Assembly (NCBI GenBank): GCA_039720395.1
Contig: CM077826.1
Coordinates: 17,733,053-17,797,052 of the forward strand
DNA: 64,000 nucleotides
Direction of reading: 5' to 3'
From: Liquidambar formosana
Taxonomy: Eukaryota; Streptophyta; Magnoliopsida; Saxifragales; Altingiaceae
Position numbers and translations under genes: made by a program. The notes below the pieces were generated by a model. That model was not told where the DNA came from. It did no database searches and saw nothing but the letters and a program-made list of their open reading frames with translations. Shown one piece after another: positions 11,412 through 20,665 of the stretch. Each line of letters starts with the position of its first letter. Position 1 is the first letter of the stretch.

Positions 11412-14261
11412 CTAGTCAATAAAAACAGAGATGTCCCTTGCGGCCCCCAAGTAATTAATGGCAAGCCCATCCATCCCTCTCGGGAAGAGAAGATGGATGT
11501 TGGAGCTGAGGAAGTCATACCTGTGATGGCAATCATAACTTGCAACTCCTCCCGTCTTCAATTTCATGTGCACCAACTCCAAAGGTTGTCGGATATATGG
11601 CAGGAAATGAAGCCGAGTGGCTTCGTCATCCCATTCTAACGCATCATACTCTTGTTTTTCTATTGCAATATATTTTAAACAATTCTTGGCGCTGTTTGAG
11701 TCGAGGGGGAGCTTCCTTAGCATTGGGCATGACTTTATGAGGATAAGTTGCAACGAAGGGAAGGGCAAGGCGTGCCCATATATGCTCTTTAACTCGGTTA
11801 GTTCATCTAGCACTAAAATTTCAAGTCTTGCTAATATGCTCGAATTTTCTCCAAACTCCGCGACTCTACCCTCACTTATAACTTCTTTCACTGACTTACA
11901 TCTTTTTATTAGAAGTCGTTGAAGGTTCGGAGTGCAAATAAGCCATGTCAAGTGCGAAATATTGTCACATAATGCAAGTCTTACATCAGTAAGGTTGTTG
12001 AAGTATCCATCCCTCATGATCATTGTTCTGTGGATATCACCAGGTGCAAGTCCCTTTCTCCTCTTCTCAACCAAATCAGCTGCCATATCCTTCAAATCAA
12101 CACAACTAACAATCATAAGCATCTCTAGATGCTTCATATCTTTTAGACATGACAATGGGAGTGAGGTCAAGCCCTCGCAAAACATGAGGCTTAAACCATA
12201 TGTCCGGCTTCTTAACTTCTTGGAACTCAATAACATTCTGAAAGCAGGGGCACTATTTATGGTGATTCTTATGTCCTGAAGGTGCTCCAAGGATTCTAAT
12301 TCTGCTAACAAGGCTTCATTACCACCAGACAATACATTTCCATCCAATGCCTGATATTTACAGCAAGAATACGCCATATTCAACGCTTGCAACATTGAAA
12401 GACTAGATATCACTTGCTCCGGAATAATTTCTAGCCAAAATGTACCTTCCAGTCTTAGAAACCTTAGATTTACCAAATTCTTAAACCAGATAGGTAATTC
12501 TCTTATCTTTGTAAAAGATAGATCAAGATATTGCAAAGAGACCAATCCACTAATTTCCACTGGTAATTCAGTCAAATTAAAATTTCTTGACAGATCTAAA
12601 ACTCTTAGAGCATGCATAAATTCGAAGAAGCCACAAGGAAATACCTTCAAATTTATACGTGCAAGCAATGTTAAAAGATTGGGGCATCTCGGTATTTCAT
12701 TTAGTTTCTCTATGGCATCACTACACAATGATATTCTTTCGGCCTTCTTCCATTTTGAAGTCGCACTAGCTTCAATCAATCTATCACCTGCCAAAATCTT
12801 CCTTCCACATTCACAAGCTATCCATATTGCCATGTCTCGGATCACATCATGCATTCGAACAATAGGAATTGTCAAATTAGTCTCCAACAAACACGCAAGC
12901 TTTAAACTTTCAATAATTTCGTGGCCCTTGTTTCGAGCTTCCTTTATGTGATCAAATTCATCCAAAAACCCCTCCCCTATCCATAACTCCACAAGCTGCT
13001 CCATCTTAATGTCATCGGAGAATAGAGAACAATAAATGAAACAAGATCTAACTGTATCATTGAGTAAGCTATCATAGCTGAACTTCAAAAGAGGGAAGAC
13101 CTCATCCCCCATACCTTCAAACTTTGAGGGATTGTTCTTTAACTCTTCTAACGCCTGCTTCCATCCTCGTGGAGTCTTCCTGCTAGCCATGGCCCGACCG
13201 ATAGTGATGATTACAACCGGCAAACCACCGCAATATTCTTCAGCAACAACCTTAGCGAGCCTCGGTATATCCGGGTGCAAATTAAGAGTCTCCTTCCCTA
13301 CCTTCGTCTGAAACAATTCCCACGCTTCCTTCCGTGGCAAACACTCCACTCTAATTTTCTTGTTGGCTTCCATGAGTCCACAAACATTCTCAGAACGGGT
13401 TGTGAATACTACTTTGCACAAGTTCTGATTGTCTGGAAGCAGAACCCCAACTTGTAAGAGATCAAACCGCTTCCACAAATCGTCCAACAGCAACACAAAT
13501 TTTTTTCCGCTCAACGCCCTTGTGATTTCTGTAGCTTTCACATCCCGACTTGCAGTTGTGGACTTGCCTAACCTTTCCAAAATCTGATCCTGAACCCTTT
13601 CCGCGTTTGCATCTTTGGAGACTTCAGCCCAGATCACGACATCAAAATCCAGGCTTATTCTGAGAAATTCGTTATTAATTTTCTTCAAGAGAGTGGTCTT
13701 GCCAACTCCCCCTGTTCCATACAATCCAATAATTCCCACATTGTCATCATCTCTAAGCCAATTCCAAACCTTCTCAAACGTCGAGTCTAAGCCCACGGTC
13801 TTCTCCATGGGTTTCTCCTCCACTAGGGCCCGAGGCAATCTGTCAGCAACAACATCAAAACGCCCTCTGTCCATTAATTGATTCACAGCATCTAGCTTTT
13901 CAATTACCAGCTTTCCAAATCTGTAGGTGGATCGACAATTGCTGAGACTTTTGTTTCGTATTTCTTGAGGACCCCGTTCCAGAATTTTGTTGACTTGTGT
14001 GTCCATGACTTCAACTCTTTGCAACCAGCTGTTCACTTGGTTCGTACGCCGCATTCGACCTTCTTCCTCGATTACTTCGACCCTTCTCTTCACATCCTCA
14101 CTTAGATCCTTGAGATCCTTCATCTTATCCCTCAAAGAGTAGAGATTTTCTTCGAGATGGCGGAAACAGTCTATAGGCTTCTTAGACCAGTCGAATAAAG
14201 TCTTCTTGGACCAGTCGTATAAGTCGCTCTTAAAACTCTTGACTGTGCTCGAAAAATCCAT
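11412..14261 (-). CDS. CC-NBS-LRR disease resistance protein, RPS5-like (NLR A)
   Basis: A single open exon of 949 aa. The chosen start is the ATG at 14259-14261; the frame stays open upstream but only with non-ATG codons. An N-terminal coiled-coil region (about 1-130) is followed by an NB-ARC domain: P-loop GTGGVGKTT (about 182-190), kinase-2 FVLLLDDLW (about 255-262), RNBS-B VVFTTRS (about 284-290), GLPL as CGGLPVV (about 344-350), RNBS-D CFIYCSLF and MHD as RMHDVIRDM (about 470). Leucine-rich repeats fill about 530-900. Known role of the family: intracellular immune receptor that binds ADP/ATP and triggers hypersensitive defence. Compared with NLR B it carries a 24-bp in-frame duplication near the N terminus, giving two DWSKK boxes. 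No RPS5-type myristoylation start is present. A CAG/GTATGA site near 11525 could splice to 8803-8920. It appears intact. Confidence 0.92.
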   Translation of the reverse strand: MDFSSTVKSFKSDLYDWSKKTLFDWSKKPIDCFRHLEENLYSLRDKMKDLKDLSEDVKRRVEVIEEEGRMRRTNQVNSWLQRVEVMDTQVNKILERGPQEIRNKSLSNCRSTYRFGKLVIEKLDAVNQLMDRGRFDVVADRLPRALVEEKPMEKTVGLDSTFEKVWNWLRDDDNVGIIGLYGTGGVGKTTLLKKINNEFLRISLDFDVVIWAEVSKDANAERVQDQILERLGKSTTASRDVKATEITRALSGKKFVLLLDDLWKRFDLLQVGVLLPDNQNLCKVVFTTRSENVCGLMEANKKIRVECLPRKEAWELFQTKVGKETLNLHPDIPRLAKVVAEEYCGGLPVVIITIGRAMASRKTPRGWKQALEELKNNPSKFEGMGDEVFPLLKFSYDSLLNDTVRSCFIYCSLFSDDIKMEQLVELWIGEGFLDEFDHIKEARNKGHEIIESLKLACLLETNLTIPIVRMHDVIRDMAIWIACECGRKILAGDRLIEASATSKWKKAERISLCSDAIEKLNEIPRCPNLLTLLARINLKVFPCGFFEFMHALRVLDLSRNFNLTELPVEISGLVSLQYLDLSFTKIRELPIWFKNLVNLRFLRLEGTFWLEIIPEQVISSLSMLQALNMAYSCCKYQALDGNVLSGGNEALLAELESLEHLQDIRITINSAPAFRMLLSSKKLRSRTYGLSLMFCEGLTSLPLSCLKDMKHLEMLMIVSCVDLKDMAADLVEKRRKGLAPGDIHRTMIMRDGYFNNLTDVRLALCDNISHLTWLICTPNLQRLLIKRCKSVKEVISEGRVAEFGENSSILARLEILVLDELTELKSIYGHALPFPSLQLILIKSCPMLRKLPLDSNSAKNCLKYIAIEKQEYDALEWDDEATRLHFLPYIRQPLELVHMKLKTGGVASYDCHHRYDFLSSNIHLLFPRGMDGLAINYLGAARDISVFID

Positions 14262-14288
14262 GGCTAGAGCGAATTTAGTAGATCCCAC

Positions 14289-15905
14289 AAGCAGAAAATC
14301 GAATTTCAGCCAAAGAAGAGAAAGAAAGATTGTTCACCTCTGATTGTAAGAGAGAATGGAAAAATATTGGAAAATCAAAACATTAGGCCAAATTGGTTTA
14401 GATGAATAACCATGCTCATCTCAATGTACTCAACGACGACTTGGAAAAAGGGCAAAAATATATGGTCGGCCCATTAACGCGTGGCAACAGTGCCATTGCT
14501 TCTCTTGTTTCAGCCTACTGGGTCCGTCCAGCAAAAAGTATTGACACTGGGCTCCACTTTTAAGATGTGGTCAGAGGTAAGGGAACGGCTATTGTAACCT
14601 CCCATTCTTATAACCCACCCTTTTCTTTTTAGTTTTTAAGATTTTATGAAAAACATGAAAGGTTTTTACAAAAATCGATCGATTGATCCACTAAAAAAAT
14701 ATCATTTTAAATAATTTTACAGAAAAAAGTTTTTTCTAAATCTATAATTTAGATAGACTTTTTGACAAAAAATGAAATAAAGACTATAAATGACTAAAAA
14801 ATATATTTAAACGATAGATTTAAGAAAAATTTTATTTTACAAAATAATTCAAAATGATATTTTCTAGTGGATAACATGGCCGGTTTTCATAAAAAAAACT
14901 TTTTATATTTTGCATAAAACCTTAAAAACCTAAAGGATGAGGATGAAGTGATAAGAATGAGGGGTTGCAATAGCCATTCCCCAGAGGTAATCCCGATAAA
15001 GAAAATGAGCTTATCAGCCCAAATAAAGTGGACTTGTCCACTCCGAAATTTTGATCGCATGATAAAAAAAAGAAAAAAAAAGGATTTGGTGGAAGAGGTT
15101 TTCGGCCAGCGACTGCCAAGCTATCGGATTTTGGACTTACGTGGGACATCCAAGTTGACGGTTCCAAGTTCCTTAACTTTGTTGGTTCCAAAGGAAATGT
15201 GAATTTTTTAATGTTTTTTTTAAATTTTATTTTCTCAATAAAGGATCTATTAAGCAATGGAATTAAAACCATATATTTGGTGAACATATTTTAATGTATT
15301 CAATTTTTGTTTGTGGAGGGTAAAGCTCAAAACTGGCTAATGGATACTCTACAAATGAAAAATGTCATTATGTTGTAGAATAAGTTTGACAAAGTGACTA
15401 AAGCTGCGGAAGATTTTTTTTTTTTTTTTTTTTTCGGGGGGGCTTAAAAAGATTTATAACTATGGGATTCTAATGCTAGATTATTGCAAGCGTATGCTTT
15501 CGCTTTGTCTTAGGGAGGCCCACCAAATAGAAACTAGATGGTACCCTTGGCCATACAAGCTAGGGGTGGGCCATTTTTCATGTATAACAAGTTTTTATCA
15601 CTTTATATTGAATAAAATTTTACAAAAAATGAAATAGAGACTATAAATGTCAAAAAGTCTACTTAAGTCATAGATTTTGAAAAAACCTTTTTTTATAAAA
15701 TTGTTCACAACGATGGTTTTTAGTTGACAGCGCCGCTAATTTTCATAAAAATCTTTTATCTTTTGCATAAACCTTAAAAAACTAAAACAAATGGGGGTAC
15801 TGATAAAACTGAGGGGTGGCAATAGTTGGACACCTTTGTAAAACTTACTCCAAAACATTTTCCTTTTTAATGAAATTTTCATTTGTAGAGGTCATTTTAA
15901 AAAAA
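14289..15905. other. Upstream region of NLR A
   Basis: It holds the presumed promoter and leader of the minus-strand NLR. The leader next to the start codon is nearly identical in NLR B (23480-23630). 14450-14600 is a diverged single copy of the ~215-bp repeat unit. 14640-14920 is AT-rich with weak dyad symmetry. 14960-15170 is homologous to 16460-16640 and to 23640-23790. No gene is visible. Confidence 0.5.
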
Positions 15906-16500
15906 GGTTACATATGGTCCCACTTTGATCCGTGCGTTGCAACAATGTCATTATTTCACACTACTATGTCCAGTAAAACTATCAATACGCGGTTTGTGGG
16001 CTCCACTTTTATGATGAGGTTAGAGGTAATGGCATCTCTTGGTGAAGAAAATGAGTTTTTTTGTGGCATTATTTTGGGAAGTGATGACCAAAAGATAATT
16101 TCCCCAAAGAAGAAAAAGGTTACATATGGTCCCCCTTTGATCTGTGCGTCGCAATAGTGTCATTGTTTCACACTACAGTGTCTAGCAAAACTATCAACAT
16201 ACGGTTTGTGGGCATCCACTTTTACAATGAGGTTAGAGGTAATGGCAATCTCTTAGTGAAGAAAATGAGTCTTTTTGTGGCATTATTTTGGAAAGTGATA
16301 ACCAAAAGATAATTTTCCCAAAGAAGAAAAATGTTACATATGGTCAGCCCACTAGCGCGTTGCAACAGTGCCATTGTTTCACATTACTTGTCCAACAAAA
16401 CTATCAATATCTAATTTGTGCGCTCCTCTTTTAAGATGAGATTAGAGGTAATGACATCTCTTGACGAAGAAAATGAGCTTATTAGCCCAATAATGAGGAC
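15906..16500. repeat. ~215-bp tandem repeat array A (about 3 units)
   Basis: Units begin with GGTTACATATGGTC-like sequence at 15906, 16118 and about 16332 (spacing 212-214 bp), and each runs through TTGTGGGCTCCACTTTTA, TTAGAGGTAATGGCATCTC and AAAGATAATTTCCCCAAAG. The same unit is amplified further in unit B (25057-26250). The plus frame happens to be open across one unit, but unit ends are not in frame with each other throughout, so coding is unlikely. Confidence 0.8.
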
Positions 16501-18075
16501 TTCTCCACTCCTAAATTTTGGGGGAAAAAAAAAAATAAAAAAAGAGGTGGGGTGGGTGGGGTGAGGGTGGATTTGGTGTTAGGCCAGTGACTGCCAAGCT
16601 ATCAGGATTCAGGACTCAATATTTCGTGCAATATATTTTCAAGCTGATGGTTCTAAGTTCGTTTTCGGGGAAATTACTTCAACTAAAAGGTTATTGTCCC
16701 CACTAAATTTTTCTAGCATGGCAAGATATGATCAAAGCACCCCTATCGGCTGCATTGCATGTAGTACAATAAATCAATAATTTGTGATTGATCATAGTAC
16801 TTGTTAAGCACAAATATTCAATGTCCCATCTAACTTCCAAGTTCTACCCCTTTCCTCTGCTCTTGCAAATTCGACTATAATGGTAGTACACAAGCTCTTA
16901 CAGTTGTTGCTGCTCTTAATTAATTGGGTGAATCCAATCCCCCAGTCAACTCACTTTAGATCATTCCTTTTCTCCTTCAATTCTTCCAATTGTTCGTCAA
17001 AGTCTCAAGATCTTTTCTTTGAGCTTATAAATTGAAATTTCATACTCCAATTGTGGTTTGTGAGGTTGGTGCACCAAACCTCACAACCTCACAAGTTGGG
17101 GGAATTTGTGAGATTTACAAAAATCTCATCAAGCCTAACAAAATAGAAGAAATCCAAGGTTGGAGCATGTAGACTGTATAAATCAGCAATATAACAGAGA
17201 GTGTTTAAGATTAAGATGTCAATGATTGATTATTATGGGTGTGTGTGGGGATGCATATGAGTGTTTGTTGTTCCTTAATGTTGTAGAAACTAGAAAGTAC
17301 CCTTCACCATACAAGCTAGGCGTGGGCCATTTTTCTTGTATGACAAGTCTAGTTATATCACTCCATACTGAATAAAATTTGTAGTCTACTTGTACTTTTA
17401 ACGGTGACAAAACAATAATTACATGCTGAAAATGTTAATTTTGTTGACCTAGAACTATAACTTTAACTTATGAAAATACCCTCTTTGCATACAATGGATG
17501 ACCCACTCCTAATTAACGGCCATGAAGAAACTATGTTATTGGGAAAATGATGGGTTCCCGAATTCGGGATTTCCCAATATACACAAAGGGTGGGACCAAC
17601 AGACTATGTTGTTGAGAAAATGCTGGGATCCCGAATTTGAGATTCCTGAACAGACACAATTCAGGACCCCTAGCAACGCCCATGTTGTTGGGATGTAACC
17701 ATCATTAGGCCTAGGGTTATCCAAATCAATGACCGTGGAGGATTTATTTGTAATTTTCTGGCAATGGGACCTTATATGGTCTTTGAGCCTTCTGCACCAA
17801 GAGTATAAAACTTGGGGCTGTAAACTATCATGTTCAATTGCAGGCTGAAATTTCACAACCCACGACGCAGTTTGCCGAATCATTCACCAAAATTGGGGCT
17901 GTTTTATAATTTGGCTGCTTTTCAATAATGAAAATATTACAACGGAATGAGACTGCTCATGGAATTAAACTTCCAGAGTTTCAAATTTAAACCGGAACAG
18001 CACTTGATCTATCAAAAAAAACATTTCATTTCCCGAGAAATATGACAACTGGGTAAATCTATCAAATCAGTTGGG
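16501..18075. other. Intergenic: right flank of NLR unit A
   Basis: No gene is seen. 16640-17210 corresponds loosely to 23790-24120, and 17213-18070 corresponds to 24138-24200 plus 26380-26934. The shared sequence ends at TCAAATCA-TTGGG. Here it is followed by the start of the next duplicated unit, whereas at 26934 it is followed by glycosyltransferase 3' flank. This fixes the duplication junction near 18072. Confidence 0.6.
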
Positions 18076-18655
18076 TGCCATAATGCCATGTGCTCCCAAA
18101 AGGGCGTTGCTCTTTTTTTGTAGGGTGTGGTTTTGTATGGTTCTATTGTCTTGGTTCTTGCTGCTAAACCACGATGTGCAAACGTTTCACTACCACAACA
18201 GGAAATTGGCACCGGAATCAAGTGGCTGACTTGCCGGTTGGCATAGCTGGTGAACATATGGCAAGATGCAACGAAGCATTATTACAGGGCATGTTTGGCC
18301 ATGTGTGATTATACTCAGCAAAATAAGATTGATTTTGGTGGGTTGTCGAGTTCTGTTAAACAGGTTCTGATTTTAAAATGAAAAAAAGGAAGAAAATAAA
18401 AGAAAATAAGAGAAAGATTAAACCAACAGCATACATTAAATTACCGAATCACTCACTCAAACATTAAGCATTAGTATTTAAATTAATATTACCATCCCAA
18501 TCTCTTAGCATCGATAGCTGAAGCATTGGGCTTAGTAAGGCATGATGATCGCTAATCAGGCCATTCATGAAAGATCATAAACGAAAGTCATTGCTGTATC
18601 TAGAAGTTGCCACGACATAATTAGGAGAAGTTTTTCTCTTTGTAGATTAATACTC

Positions 18656-18882
18656 TAACCCTTTATTTGGTTCGTGGAATCTACCAAGGAAAAAAAAGAG
18701 TAGGGAAAAAAAAAATGAGAAGGAAAGAAAATGAAAGGAAAATATGAAATCTTATCAAGCCAAAATTATTCCAATTTTTCTTATTCTTCTAATTTTCCAT
18801 TGCAACCAAATAAGGGAAAGTACAATTCTTTATATTTTATGTTTTTTTCCTTGATAAAATCCTTAAACCAAATAGAGCCCAA
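18656..18882. mobile_element. Non-autonomous MITE in unit B
   Basis: Imperfect terminal inverted repeats pair CCCTTTATTTGGTT on the left with AACCAAATAGAGCCC on the right and continue inward as pyrimidine/purine-rich arms (CAAGGAAAAAA). The corresponding site in unit A (about 8632) lacks the insert, so it arrived after, or was lost from, one copy of the duplication. It is non-coding. Confidence 0.6.
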
Positions 18883-19218
18883 GCGAATCAAATATATCTA
18901 AATCTAATATTTATCAGTACTTAAAACAAGGACGAAGAAGTACCGTTATACCAACAAGCCATTAGTAATTTACTTTATCCTTACAGCTACAACATATTCA
19001 CAACTTCATACCATTTTGTTCAATAGAATATAGCTCACAAACCAGTCTTCAGCATTCAAGGAGCTAGAAGAATCAGAAGGAAAACAAGTCACAGAAAAAA
19101 TGAGGCTAAGCTGTCAGGGCCCAAAATACATGCCACCAATCTTGATGCGCTCATGAATCCCAAGATAATATTTGGATCCATGTTCAATTTGTGATGCATC
19201 CATTAGTTCAAATAATTA

Positions 19219-19523
19219 AGGGCTTGTTTGGGTGTCCAATTCAAATTTATACACTTGAAGATATTTTATATAGTATCAAAGGCACAATCCATCACCTTGA
19301 ATTATCAAATTCAAGAAAATAGTAGTTATCCTTACAAATATGAATGGGAGATTAAAATAGTGGCACTTCATGTATTTCTTTGTACAAATCGATCCCATAA
19401 CATTTATTAAAGTGAAAACTCTTTTTCTAACTGATGCAATTTAAGTTGATAGATTTGTGCCTTCAATATTATATAAAACATCATGAAGCGTTTAATTTCG
19501 AATTTGGTACCCAAACAGACCCT
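19219..19523. mobile_element. hAT-like MITE in unit B
   Basis: It is about 305 bp with long terminal inverted repeats: AGGGCTTGTTTGGGTGTCC on the left, with the reverse complement of ACCCAAACAGACCCT on the right. The arms continue into TTTTATATA and AAAGGCACAA on both sides. The flanks AATAATTA (19211-19218) and AATAATTT (19524-19531) look like an 8-bp target-site duplication with one mismatch, as in hAT transposons. Unit A lacks it. Confidence 0.75.
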
Positions 19524-20175
19524 AATAATTTCAAGAGAACATTCAAAGCTAGGTGTGTAATAAAATAGAAAATGCAAAAGCAAATTCAAATGCCAAAGCT
19601 AGGAGCAGAATAAAAATTCCAAACACTCTTACACAATCATCAAAAAGTTTAGAACAATAGTTCCCAAAGAAACTTACAAGTTTAACAACCAGTATCATAA
19701 CATGCTTACCACAGAAATTTGGAAATGAATAATTAATGGAAATGTGAACGCTGGTCGAACCATTCTTGTAGCTGCTTCACTGAAACAAATTGTGAATAGG
19801 GTGAACTCACAGCCCACTAAATAGAAAATCTACTACCCCTAAAGTATGGATTACATAATCAAATTATTAATTCCAGTCATAAAAGCACGTTAACTCCAAA
19901 GCTCACGGTCTCGTGTAACGTCAAACTTATATTAGATTACCCAACAATCCTTTCATAAAGTTAAAGCACATTCATTCCAATCATAAAAGCACACGACTAG
20001 CTGATCATATGCAGGATATCCTGAACTATCCCATTCACTCATGGCCGTCCGTGAATGACACGTGTATATTCACGCGCGCACATGTCTCTCATAGAATGTT
20101 GTGATCGTACGGGATATCCGGGATATCTTTCACATAATCAAAACTGTATGTACATAATCGTGTTCTTATATAGAC

Positions 20176-20320
20176 ATGTTGATGTAATTTGCATCAGCAC
20201 TGTACCTACGTTAGAGGGTTATAGTTCATGTATTGGTGGGTTGTATTGTAAAATCCATCAATACATGGGATACAACCTCCCAATTCACGTGTACATTGAT
20301 GCAACTTACTTCAACAACAC
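20176..20320. mobile_element. Palindromic MITE family, member 3
   Basis: It is the duplicate of the element at 9776-9910, with the same GGGTTGTA / TACAACC pairing and the flanking GTTGATGTAA. It was carried along by the segmental duplication and is not an independent insertion. Confidence 0.55.
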
Positions 20321-20665
20321 AAGATCAGATTATGTAAGTACTCCACATGTACTTTGTACGTATATGGTTTTAGAAACTTTCAATCTGCATGTAGGAAGAG
20401 TGTTTGCCTACTCACAATATCATTTCAAAAATATCTCGACAAACATATTATAAATTAGATATTAGTAAGGATGAAGTAATAACTTCATAATAATTCAAAT
20501 TCAAATCCACTACCTACTAACCAAGATCCTCTCTCTAGCAATATCATGGTATATCTAGTGTATTGCGCGTAAGCGCGTTGTGTGTATTGAGCACCCGCAA
20601 TATTACTAGTGCCATAATTCAAAATTGCTACTTCCACATCGGTGGATTGAGCACCCGCAATATTT

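Larger units (their letters stand above)
18076..20665. other. Intergenic: 3' flank of NLR B with unit-specific MITEs
   Basis: It is homologous to 8029-10530. No gene is supported. It holds two MITEs absent from unit A (18656-18882 and 19219-19523) and member 3 of the palindromic family (20176-20320). The counterparts of the candidate terminal NLR exon are split: TGGCATGTATTTTGGGCCC on the minus strand at about 19110-19140, and the acceptor half at about 19745-19790. Confidence 0.5.

Noticed and set aside
14262..14288. Upstream extension of NLR A to a GTG codon giving an MGSTKF-like start
   Set aside because: GTG is not a credible plant start, and the same sequence in NLR B belongs to the shared leader. 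The ATG at 14259-14261 was used.
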